Below are positions 23,176 to 29,555 of a DNA stretch of 34,287 bases, piece after piece. The notes under the pieces are model-generated. The model was given only the letters and a program-made list of their open reading frames with translations, did no database searches and was not told the origin of the DNA. A program made the translations under genes and the position numbers. Within the stretch, counting starts at the first letter, position 1; every line of letters starts with the position of its first letter. The DNA is from Mycobacterium sp. AT1 (lineage in GTDB: Bacteria > Actinomycetota > Actinomycetes > Mycobacteriales > Mycobacteriaceae), in assembly GCF_002043095.1 (NCBI RefSeq), contig NZ_MVOC01000071.1:1-34287 (forward strand), read 5' to 3'.

Positions 23176-24420
23176 TTAGGTGCTGACCGCGCACTGTCCG
23201 CGGTCGACGCGTTGCGGACCCTGCGCCGACGGTCGCACGTCGACGTCGAAGATCGCCGTCGGAATGTAAAGCGTGGCACAGGAATTCGGGACGTCCACGA
23301 CGCCGGACAGGCGGCCTTCGACCGGCGCGGCGCCAAGCATCAGGTACACCTGCTCGCGTGTCCAGCCGAACTTCGAGAGGTACTCGATGGCGTTCAGACA
23401 GGCGTTTTGGTAGGCCAGCGTGCTGTCCAGGAAGTGTTGCGTGCCGTTGCGGTCGACGGAGAACCCGACGAAGGTGAGGAATTCGGAGTATCGCGGTTCG
23501 ACGTTGCCTGGCATGAAGATCGGGTTCGTGGTGACGCCGTAGGTCTCCATTCCGCCCTTGATGATCTCGACTCGGAGGTCGATGAATCCACCCATTTCGA
23601 TGGCGCCACAGAAGGTGATCTCGCCGTCGCCCTGGGAGAAGTGCAGGTCACCCAGCGACAGGTTGGCCCCGTCGACGAACACCGGGTAGAAGATCCGGCT
23701 CCCCTTGGAGAGGTTCTTGATGTCCTGGTTGCCGCCGTTCTCCCGCGGGGGCGCGGTTCTGGCTGCCTCGGCGGCGACGCGTTCGTAGTCCGCGCCGGTG
23801 AGGCTGCCGAGAACTGCGTTGGACGGCAGCGGCGGCAACGCCAGTGGCGGAACGCGTTCGGGGTCCGTCGCGATGAGTGCGCCTTCTCGGGCGTTCCAGT
23901 TGGCGAGCAGGTCCGCGCTCGGCGCGGTTCCCATCAACCCCGGATGGATGAGCCCGGTGAATTCGACGCCGGGGATGTGCCGGCTGGTCGCCTTCTGCCC
24001 GGTGAAGTCCCACACGGCCTTGTAGGCCTCCGGGAACCAGTCGGTCAGAAAGCCGCCACCGTTGCTCTTGGCGAAGAGTCCCGTGTAGCCCCAGCCCTGG
24101 CCGGCGACCGGACCGCTCTCCTGAGGGACGGGGCCGACGTCCAGGATGTCGACGACCAGGAGGTCGCCCGGCTGGGCGCCTTCAATGGCGAAGGGTCCGG
24201 AGAGTTGGTGCACCATCGACAAGTCGCAATCGCGGATGTCGTTCGCGTCGTCGGAGTTGACGATGGTTCCGTCGAACCACTCCTTCGATTCGACACGAAA
24301 CGTGTCGCCCGGCTTGACGGTGGCGACTGCGGGAATGTCTGGGTGCCAACGGTTGTGGCCGACAAGCTCCTGCTCGCGGAACGGCTTGCTTTGATCGACG
24401 GGAAATATGACGTCGGGCAC
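23176..24420 (-). CDS. fmdA: Acetamidase/formamidase
   Basis: A 414-residue enzyme of the FmdA/AmdA family, which hydrolyses short aliphatic amides to the acid and ammonia in the cytosol. The match is end to end: PDVIFPVDQSKPFREQELVG, GHNRWHPDIPAV, GPFAIEGAQPGDLLVVDILD, IPGVEFTGLIHPGLMGTAPS, NGGNQDIKNLSKGSRIFYPV, GDLHFSQGDGEITFCGAIEM and a C-terminal GVVDVPNSCATLYIPTAIFD. The length fits known members (about 405-415). GTG at 24420 is chosen as start, with GAGGAG ending 6 nt upstream. Whether formamide or acetamide is preferred cannot be told from sequence. It sits in an operon behind the FmdB-like protein and ahead of the alpha/beta hydrolase. Confidence 0.95.
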   Translation of the reverse strand: MPDVIFPVDQSKPFREQELVGHNRWHPDIPAVATVKPGDTFRVESKEWFDGTIVNSDDANDIRDCDLSMVHQLSGPFAIEGAQPGDLLVVDILDVGPVPQESGPVAGQGWGYTGLFAKSNGGGFLTDWFPEAYKAVWDFTGQKATSRHIPGVEFTGLIHPGLMGTAPSADLLANWNAREGALIATDPERVPPLALPPLPSNAVLGSLTGADYERVAAEAARTAPPRENGGNQDIKNLSKGSRIFYPVFVDGANLSLGDLHFSQGDGEITFCGAIEMGGFIDLRVEIIKGGMETYGVTTNPIFMPGNVEPRYSEFLTFVGFSVDRNGTQHFLDSTLAYQNACLNAIEYLSKFGWTREQVYLMLGAAPVEGRLSGVVDVPNSCATLYIPTAIFDVDVRPSAQGPQRVDRGQCAVST

Positions 24421-24469
24421 GGCGGTCTCCTCAATCAACCTGATGGACGGGCGGAACTCTTGCGCTTAG

Positions 24470-24754
24470 CTAGGGGCGCGGCAGACGCGACGTCGGCGAG
24501 GCGGTGCCGCGGGTGGATCGGTACGTCTGGTCGTTGGTCGTCCTGGTGACCACCCCTGGCGAGGATTGCGACCTTTCGTGCATGTCGAGTGCCTTCACGC
24601 CGGGGGCGTGTCGGCTCGTCAGCGCCGGTGACGAGAACACCCGCCGGGCCGGACCGCCACACGAATCGCACTCCACACTGGTGGGAGCGGTGCCAATCGG
24701 AAACGACACCTCTACGAAACCATCTGTAAGACAACGATATTGGTAACCAGCCAT
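24470..24754 (-). CDS. fmdB: FmdB-like zinc-ribbon protein
   Basis: A 94-residue protein whose first about 45 residues form an FmdB-type zinc ribbon: MAGYQYRCLTDGFVEVSF, then VECDSCGGPARRVFSSPAL. Canonical members have two CxxC knuckles. Here the second pair is intact (CDSC) and the first has only one Cys (CLTD), a change I believe is shared by mycobacterial relatives. The C-terminal half is a disordered Ser/Thr/Arg tail. FmdB-like proteins accompany formamidase genes and were proposed to regulate them, but the mechanism is not settled. It is first in the amide operon, 49 nt before fmdA, behind a strong promoter with a dyad at the transcript start. Confidence 0.85.
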   Translation of the reverse strand: MAGYQYRCLTDGFVEVSFPIGTAPTSVECDSCGGPARRVFSSPALTSRHAPGVKALDMHERSQSSPGVVTRTTNDQTYRSTRGTASPTSRLPRP

Positions 24755-24779
24755 GGCGCGCCTCCCGCTGACCGACGGC

Positions 24780-24801
24780 ATTGATCCCAAATGGGATCAA
24801 T
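24780..24801. promoter_or_regulatory. Perfect 22-bp operator-like dyad before fmdB
   Basis: ATTGATCCCA (24780-24789) and TGGGATCAAT (24792-24801) form a perfect 10-bp inverted repeat around AA. It starts 8 bp downstream of the -10 box of the fmdB promoter, so it covers the transcript start and the first bases of the leader. A bound dimer would block initiation. The MarR protein encoded immediately upstream is the nearest candidate ligand; GntR-type proteins also use such sites. Confidence 0.7.
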
Positions 24802-24808
24802 ATGGCTG

Positions 24809-24836
24809 AACCTACACTCCCACCGGGGAACGTCAA
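24809..24836 (-). promoter_or_regulatory. Strong promoter of the amide operon
   Basis: On the minus strand TTGACG (24831-24836), a 16-nt spacer and TAGGTT (24809-24814). It is the best SigA-type match in the window and lies between the MarR gene and fmdB, so the amide operon can be transcribed independently of the regulator. Confidence 0.65.
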
Positions 24837-24873
24837 GCGCAAGCGCAAGATCTGCGCCCGTTCGCAGGGAGCT

Positions 24874-25239
24874 CTACGGTAGAGAGGTCTCCGTCAGGTG
24901 AGACGAACAGATCTGCGCGATCGTCGGTTCGACGTCTCGGAGGAGCCCTTGGCCATGGGAGGACAGTCGCAACGTCGTCCTGCGACGATCGTGCGGGGCC
25001 AGCGTCCGGAAGACGGCGCCAATGTCGACGAGAGAATCGACGATGCGGGTCGCCGAGGTCGACGGGACGACCAACGCGTCGATCACGTCGGACATCGAGC
25101 AGCCCGGATTGGATTCGATGTGGGCCAGCGCGCGCCAGCGATCCACCGTGAGATCGGTACTCGACAGCGCGGTTTCGAGACGTGCGGCCACGACGGCCGC
25201 CCGCCTGAGCAGTTCGAGAGTATCCGCGACAGCTTCCAT
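24874..25239 (-). CDS. MarR-family transcriptional regulator
   Basis: A 121-residue winged-helix regulator. LTVDRWRALAHIESNPGCSM leads into the recognition part (SDVIDALVVPSTSATRIVDSL), and the wing is recognisable in VFRTLAPHDRRRTTLRLSSHG (about 83-103), where DRR is the MarR hallmark. The protein is shorter than usual (140-150), mostly at the ends. The ATG at 25239 is chosen because AGAAGG lies just upstream; longer frames add non-homologous sequence. It is divergent from the AmiC-like gene across 54 bp and lies directly upstream of the amide-operon promoter. M. smegmatis acetamidase regulation also involves several regulators including an AmiC homolog, as far as I recall, so a repressor role for the amide operon is the simplest inference. 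Confidence 0.85.
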   Translation of the reverse strand: MEAVADTLELLRRAAVVAARLETALSSTDLTVDRWRALAHIESNPGCSMSDVIDALVVPSTSATRIVDSLVDIGAVFRTLAPHDRRRTTLRLSSHGQGLLRDVEPTIAQICSSHLTETSLP

Positions 25240-25267
25240 GACCTGCCTTCTGCAAACGACTCCACCC

Positions 25268-25280
25268 GCGGTCAGACCGC
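25268..25280. promoter_or_regulatory. 13-bp palindrome in the marR/amiC divergent gap
   Basis: GCGGTC (25268-25273) and GACCGC (25275-25280) flank a single A. The site lies in the middle of the 54-bp region between the divergent starts, 13 nt before the AmiC-like ATG, where a bound regulator could control both genes. Confidence 0.45.
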
Positions 25281-25293
25281 ACCCGGAGCCAGC

Positions 25294-26421
25294 ATGCCAG
25301 ATGGCGCGCCCGTTCTCGAACATCGAGCCTCGTGCCCCAACGATTTTCGGGTCGCCCTGGTGTTGCCCCGGCGGGGTCCCGCGGGGATGTTCGGTCTCGA
25401 GTGTCACGCCGCAGCGGAGCTGGCAGCCGCCGAGATCGACGCAGCGGGCGGCGTCGCAGGCCGCTCCGTGGAGTTCGTGCACGTCGACGGCAGCGGCGAC
25501 CCGGCGGCCGTGGCCGCCACGATCGGGGCACTCCTGGAGTCGGGCTCGATCGATGCCGTCACGGGGTGGCACCTGTCGAACGCGCGCCAGGCCATCGCGA
25601 AGGTCGTCGGCGGCCACGTGCCCTACGTCTACGCCGCGGCTTACGAGGGCGGCGAGCGTAGCGACGGCGTGCTGTGCAGCGGAGAGGTTCCCGGCGATCA
25701 GATCGTGGCCTCACTGCACTGGTTGCGCACCGAGGAGCGGCTGAGTCAGTGGTTCATCGTCGGCAACGACTACGTGTGGCCCCGCGGAACGGCCGCCGCG
25801 ACGCGAGTCGGGTTGCGCGACACCGGAATCGAGATATTCGGCGAGAGATTTCTGCCGCTCGGCACCCACGACCCGGCGTGCTGGGATCGCGTCCTGAACG
25901 AGATCGTGCGCAGCGGCGCGCAGGGCGTGATCTCACTGCTGGTGGGATCGGATGCGGTGCGCTTCAACCGAGCCTTCGGGGACAAGGGACTGGACGCGGC
26001 GATCACCCGCTTCAGCCCGTTCACCGACGAGACCGTGATCCTTGCCAGTGGCGCAGAAGCGACCGCGAACCTGTTCGTCTCCGCGGGGTGGTTCGCCGGG
26101 CTGGACTCGGCGTCGGCCGTCGAATTCACCGCCGGCTTTGGTCGCGCGTTCGATCTGGTGAACGGGATCAGCCCGGCCGACGAGTCGGCCGCCCCACCCC
26201 CGGGCACCATGGCCGAGACGACTTACTCCGGGGTTCACCTGCTCGCGGGGATCGCAGGCACGTCGGTGCCGACTGTCGAGGATGCGCGACGCGCCTTCGG
26301 CAAGTGGGGATGGGACTCACCGCACGGGCCGGTCGACCTGCACCGCGGGTCCGCGCGACATCCCGTACACATGGCGAAGGCGCGCGGTGTCGAACTCGAC
26401 GTCGTCGCACGCGTTCGCTGA
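25294..26421 (+). CDS. amiC: AmiC-like cytosolic amide-binding sensor (periplasmic-binding fold)
   Basis: A 375-residue protein of the branched-chain-amino-acid/amide-binding (Peripla_BP type I) fold. The visible pieces are FRVALVLPRRGPAGMFGLEC, ELAAAEIDAAGGVAGR, IDAVTGWHLSNARQAIAKVV, VPYVYAAAYEGGE, QWFIVGNDYVWPRG and AQGVISLLVGSDAVRFNRAF. No signal peptide or lipobox precedes the fold, unlike transporter-bound members (for example UrtA), so it should stay in the cytosol like Pseudomonas AmiC, which senses amides and controls amidase expression. No AmiR-type antiterminator is encoded nearby, so its partner here must differ, possibly the MarR or PucR protein. The ATG at 25294 has GGAG upstream. 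It is divergent from marR. Confidence 0.8.
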   Translation: MPDGAPVLEHRASCPNDFRVALVLPRRGPAGMFGLECHAAAELAAAEIDAAGGVAGRSVEFVHVDGSGDPAAVAATIGALLESGSIDAVTGWHLSNARQAIAKVVGGHVPYVYAAAYEGGERSDGVLCSGEVPGDQIVASLHWLRTEERLSQWFIVGNDYVWPRGTAAATRVGLRDTGIEIFGERFLPLGTHDPACWDRVLNEIVRSGAQGVISLLVGSDAVRFNRAFGDKGLDAAITRFSPFTDETVILASGAEATANLFVSAGWFAGLDSASAVEFTAGFGRAFDLVNGISPADESAAPPPGTMAETTYSGVHLLAGIAGTSVPTVEDARRAFGKWGWDSPHGPVDLHRGSARHPVHMAKARGVELDVVARVR

Positions 26422-26452
26422 CCGATCTTCGCCAACACCAGTCAGAGAGTTT

Positions 26453-26468
26453 TGGTGCACGAGCACCA
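26453..26468. promoter_or_regulatory. Small dyad upstream of the EspC-like gene
   Basis: TGGTGC (26453-26458) and GCACCA (26463-26468) flank ACGA. It lies 14-29 nt upstream of the -10 box of the EspC-like gene, a position suited to an activator or repressor. It could also act as a weak terminator for the AmiC-like gene, which ends 32 nt earlier. Confidence 0.35.
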
Positions 26469-26481
26469 TCGCCGGCGGACT

Positions 26482-26487
26482 TAGGAT
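26482..26487 (+). promoter_or_regulatory. -10 box of a probable leaderless promoter (T7SS cassette)
   Basis: TAGGAT is followed by 6 nt and GTG at 26494. It would drive the EspC-like gene and the following hydrolase and lipoprotein genes. Confidence 0.6.
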
Positions 26488-26493
26488 CTCAAC

Positions 26494-26790
26494 GTGGGAG
26501 GAGTCTTTCGAGTCGATCCGGCCCGGCTTCGAACCGCCGCCGCGGCACAGAGCGACGTCGGAGCCTACGTGTCGGGCATGGCCACCGGGCCGTCGATGGT
26601 CAACGCAGGCACCGGCATGTCGGGACTGCTCGTCGAGCAGGCATGCCAACTCGCCGGAACGATGTTCGACGCCGCCGCCACGGCCGTCCACGACGAACTC
26701 GCCGCCCACGCGATGAATCTCTCGGCTGCCGCTGACAGGTACCACCAAACCGACGGCGACCTCGGCCGTCGGCTAGGCACGATCGCATAG
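26494..26790 (+). CDS. EspC-like ESX/type VII secretion-associated protein
   Basis: A 98-residue all-helical protein of the EspC (DUF2580) type. It consists of FRVDPARLRTAAAAQSDVGA in the first helix, a flexible Gly/Ser centre, a second helix (LLVEQACQLAGTMFDAAATA) and a C-terminal YHQTD at Tyr83-Asp87, which fits the general YxxxD/E export signal of mycobacterial type VII secretion. It is therefore a likely T7SS substrate or partner of one. It resembles M. tuberculosis Rv2078 in size and place, next to an Rv2079-like hydrolase. The core ESX machinery (EccB-E, MycP) is not in the window. The GTG start is set by the -10 box 7 nt upstream. The next gene starts 25 nt later. Confidence 0.85.
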   Translation: MGGVFRVDPARLRTAAAAQSDVGAYVSGMATGPSMVNAGTGMSGLLVEQACQLAGTMFDAAATAVHDELAAHAMNLSAAADRYHQTDGDLGRRLGTIA

Positions 26791-26815
26791 TGATCACGGC
26801 CGGGGGACCGCCGCC

Positions 26816-28630
26816 GTGACCGTGACGATTCCACAGGTCGAGGCGTCCCGGCCGGAGATGTTGACCCAATCGGCCGCGCAATTGAGCGAGAAGGCCTCCG
26901 GCCTCGCGTCGAAGATCGCCACCCAGCGCGCGACGCTGACCGAGCTCAAGGCCGGTTGGCAGGGCTCCGCCGCGGATGCCGCCGTCGCCAAGGCCCAACC
27001 CACTCTCCGGCAGATGCGGCAGATCCACGACGCGCTCAACGCGGTGCAGACCGTGCTGACCGAGGGCGGGTCCGCGCTCATCCTGACTCGGACGACGCTC
27101 CTGCAGACCGTCGCCCAGCTGTCCGGTCAGGGATGGCAGGTCGCGCCAGACGGGGCGGTCTCGGTTCGGCCGGGCAGTCCCCTCGACCAGTACGCCAAGG
27201 TCAGCCCTTCCAACGCCATGAAGCTGCGACAGTTGGCGGCCGCGAACACGGTGAACGTCAAGGCCCTGCTGGCGGGCTTCGACGCCACCGACCGAGCGGT
27301 CAGCCAGAAACTCCGCACCGCCGTCGGCGGGCTCGACGGAACACCAGCCCAGCTCGGCAGCGGCGATGCGTCGCAGGCACCGCCGTATGACACCGGCGCG
27401 CAGATCCCCGTCGGCAAGAGCCCGGAGGAGGTCAACACCTGGTGGAAGTCGCTCGGCGACGACCAACGCACGAGACTGCTACAGACCTGGCCGGAGAAGT
27501 TGGGCAATCTCAACGGCATACCCGTGGCCGACCGCAGCATCGCGAACAAGGCCATCCTGCAACGGGATCTCGATCGCCCGGCCGACGTGGCCAGGTCCCG
27601 AGGGGTGACGAAGGAGGAGGTCCTGGCTCACCCCGAGAAGTACGGCATGGCCGGGCCGATGATGGACCGCTACGAGAACGCCGTCAAGGTCCAAGATGCG
27701 TTGGACAAGGACGCCGCGGACGCCAAGAACGCCTACGGCAAGAGGCCCGACATCTTGCTGATGAAGTACGACCCCGAGGCGTTCGGCGGCGACGGAGCCG
27801 CCGCGATCGCCATCGGCGACCCCGACGAGGCCGCGAACACGACGGTGATGGTGTCGGGCCTGACGACGTCGGTGTCGGCGGGAACGTTGTCCGACGGCAG
27901 TGGGGTCAACGTCTACAACGAGGCGAACAAAGCGGACTGGGACGACTCCACCGCCGTCGTGCAGTGGATGGGCTACGACGCACCGGACGATCTGGCGGTC
28001 GCGGAGCCCAACATGGCGCGCAGCGGTGCCCAACTCCTCGCCCCCGACGTCAACGCACTCGGCGTCACCCATGACGAGAGCCCATCGCATACGACCGTCA
28101 TCGGTCATTCCTACGGGTCGACGACAGTCGCGGACGCCGCGGCCGGTTACGGCATGCGCGCCGACGACGTCGTCCTGGTCGGCTGCCCGGGAACGGACTT
28201 GGCCACATCGGCCGCCGACTTCCACCTCCCGCCCGACGGGCACCTGTACGTGGGTTCGGCGTCGACCGACTTCGTAACCAACCTCGGGCGCGAACACCTC
28301 GACGTCCCCGGCGTCGGACTGGGTGCCGACCCCGCCATGAACGGGTTCGGTTCCACCCGTTTCCATGCCGAGGTGGCGGACTTCAGTCCCAACCCGATCG
28401 ACGAGCACACCTCCTACTTCAAGGACGGCTCGGAGTCGTTGTTCAGCGTCGCCGACATCGTCTCCGGGCACGGGGACGCGCTCGAGCATGACGGCATGAC
28501 GGCCGACCACCGCGTGAAGACTCTCGGATTCCCCTTCCCCATACCGGGATTGCCGCCGTCGATCGTGATCGACCCGGAGTTGGTACACACCTCCGACAAC
28601 GACAACCATCACACCGGGCCGGGCGGCTGA
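26816..28630 (+). CDS. WXG-type N-domain fused to DUF1023 alpha/beta hydrolase
   Basis: A 604-residue two-part protein. The first about 100 residues form a helical hairpin with a WQG turn at 48-50 (LKAGWQGSAADAAVAKAQP), like the WXG100 proteins exported by type VII systems. A linker follows (to about 195). The C-terminal domain (about 200-580) is DUF1023-like, with SPEEVNTWWKSLGDDQRTRL, IPVADRSIANKAILQRDLDR, VMVSGLTTSV, and the nucleophile elbow IGHSYGSTTVADA with Ser432 (HSYGS). DDVVLVGCPG follows, and a His-rich end closes the protein. It matches M. tuberculosis Rv2079 in context. It could be an exported esterase or lipase-like effector; the substrate is unknown. The GTG at 26816 is used; a second GTG 6 nt later is possible. 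Confidence 0.85.
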   Translation: MTVTIPQVEASRPEMLTQSAAQLSEKASGLASKIATQRATLTELKAGWQGSAADAAVAKAQPTLRQMRQIHDALNAVQTVLTEGGSALILTRTTLLQTVAQLSGQGWQVAPDGAVSVRPGSPLDQYAKVSPSNAMKLRQLAAANTVNVKALLAGFDATDRAVSQKLRTAVGGLDGTPAQLGSGDASQAPPYDTGAQIPVGKSPEEVNTWWKSLGDDQRTRLLQTWPEKLGNLNGIPVADRSIANKAILQRDLDRPADVARSRGVTKEEVLAHPEKYGMAGPMMDRYENAVKVQDALDKDAADAKNAYGKRPDILLMKYDPEAFGGDGAAAIAIGDPDEAANTTVMVSGLTTSVSAGTLSDGSGVNVYNEANKADWDDSTAVVQWMGYDAPDDLAVAEPNMARSGAQLLAPDVNALGVTHDESPSHTTVIGHSYGSTTVADAAAGYGMRADDVVLVGCPGTDLATSAADFHLPPDGHLYVGSASTDFVTNLGREHLDVPGVGLGADPAMNGFGSTRFHAEVADFSPNPIDEHTSYFKDGSESLFSVADIVSGHGDALEHDGMTADHRVKTLGFPFPIPGLPPSIVIDPELVHTSDNDNHHTGPGG

Positions 28631-28663
28631 CCATGAAGACCAAACGAACAGGGGTACTGACCG

Positions 28664-29188
28664 TTGAGGCTCGTACATCTACCCATCGCGGCGGCTCTCG
28701 CGCTGCTCTCCGTTACGGGATGCGCTGACACCGTGTCGAATCCACTTTCTCCGCAAGACGCGCGTCGTCAGGTGGTCGACGTGTCCCGCCAGGTGGTGTC
28801 CGATCTCGGCGGGGAGGTGGCCGAGGCGACGTTCGGGTACAAGTCCTGCAACGACCAAGGTGAACCACCCTTCCGAGGTCACGGCTACCTGTTGCTCTGG
28901 ATGCCGGGAGCCGACCGGTCTCGCGAGGTGTCCCCCGACTCGGTGATGGAACGCTTGCGGCAGCACGGCTGGCAGACCAATGCCGACTTCAAGTCCCATG
29001 GCACCGCGTTCACGCGCGACGGGGTGGACGTGAACGTGTGGGTGATGCCGCCACCGAAGCCCGACGACCCGCCCATCGCGCATCTGAGCATCGACGTCCT
29101 CGGCGAGTGCCGTGACACCTTCGACCATCGAACCGACCACACCGACAGGCTGTCCCAGGACATTCGAAGGGACGTCACCTCCGGGTGA
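28664..29188 (+). CDS. lppJ: LppJ-like lipoprotein
   Basis: A 174-residue predicted lipoprotein. The signal LVHLPIAAALALL leads to lipobox VTGC with Cys20, followed by ADTVSNPLSPQDARRQVVDV. The mature domain has SCNDQGEPPFRGHGYLLLW near the middle and VDVNVWVMPPPKPDDPPIAH, a pattern seen in the LppJ family that stands next to the Rv2079-type hydrolase in M. tuberculosis. It should be anchored on the outer face of the inner membrane. It may help the partner proteins fold or protect the cell from the hydrolase, but there is no direct evidence. The start is TTG at 28664, the only codon that gives a complete signal peptide in frame, with GGGG about 9 nt upstream. Confidence 0.8.
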   Translation: MRLVHLPIAAALALLSVTGCADTVSNPLSPQDARRQVVDVSRQVVSDLGGEVAEATFGYKSCNDQGEPPFRGHGYLLLWMPGADRSREVSPDSVMERLRQHGWQTNADFKSHGTAFTRDGVDVNVWVMPPPKPDDPPIAHLSIDVLGECRDTFDHRTDHTDRLSQDIRRDVTSG

Positions 29189-29190
29189 CG
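29173..29190 (+). terminator. UNCG-loop hairpin at the lppJ stop
   Basis: CGTCACC (29173-29179) and GGTGACG (29184-29190) form a perfect 7-bp stem closed by C(TCCG)G, an RNA loop class known for extra stability. The stop codon lies inside the 3' arm. The following sequence is C-rich, not U-rich. It may terminate or protect the T7SS cassette transcript. Confidence 0.5.
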
Positions 29191-29341
29191 GCGGTCGTGT
29201 CCGTCCTCCCCCGATCGGCGGACACCCGAATCCCCCTCCCTCTCCACCAGTCAGCGGACAGACTCCGGGTCGTCGACGCGACATAGTCGCTTCAGCGGCG
29301 GATCGCAGCAAAGGATCACTCACACAAAGGGTTTGACGACG

Positions 29342-29551
29342 ATGACGAACGACGAATTCGAACACCGCACCGAGGCCGACCGCCATGCGGCACTGTTGTG
29401 GGCAACGAAGGCCGCCGTCGCCGCGTTCGTCGACGACCGCCCGCCGCCGTACGACGATTGAGGCCTGCCGCCCTCCTGGCTGATGCCGCCGCCGGAGGAC
29501 GAGTCGGCCCGACACGTCGTCGAGATGCTGGCCGCGGCGATCGGGCGCTGA
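29342..29551 (+). pseudogene. Small ORF interrupted by an in-frame TGA
   Basis: The ATG at 29342 opens 39 codons (TNDEFEHRTEADRHAALLWA then TKAAVAAFVDDRPPPYDD), ends at TGA 29459-29461, and continues in the same frame for 29 codons (GLPPSWLMPPPEDESARHVV then EMLAAAIGR) to a second TGA at 29549-29551. The part after the stop looks as protein-like as the part before it: Pro-rich turn, then amphipathic helix, codons ending mostly in G/C. The simplest reading is a TGG (Trp) to TGA change in a 69-residue protein, or a sequencing error. A ribosome-binding-like AAAGGG precedes the ATG. It ends 4 nt from the convergent DyP-cassette gene. It has no recognised family. Confidence 0.55.
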
Positions 29552-29555
29552 GCAA

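Noticed and set aside
22107..23336. 60-residue N-terminal extension of the MetX-like hydrolase
   Set aside because: It overlaps the end of fmdA and is Arg/Ser-rich antisense-like sequence; AAAGGGG marks the ATG at 23156.
23212..24549. 445-codon open frame on the plus strand
   Set aside because: Antisense to fmdA; a by-product of high GC. fmdA on the other strand matches its family end to end.
27479..28678. 399-codon open frame on the minus strand
   Set aside because: Antisense to the WXG/DUF1023 gene; no protein-like segments.
29342..29551. Selenoprotein reading of the in-frame TGA
   Set aside because: No redox motif surrounds the position and I found no convincing SECIS-like structure beside it; a mutated Trp codon is simpler.
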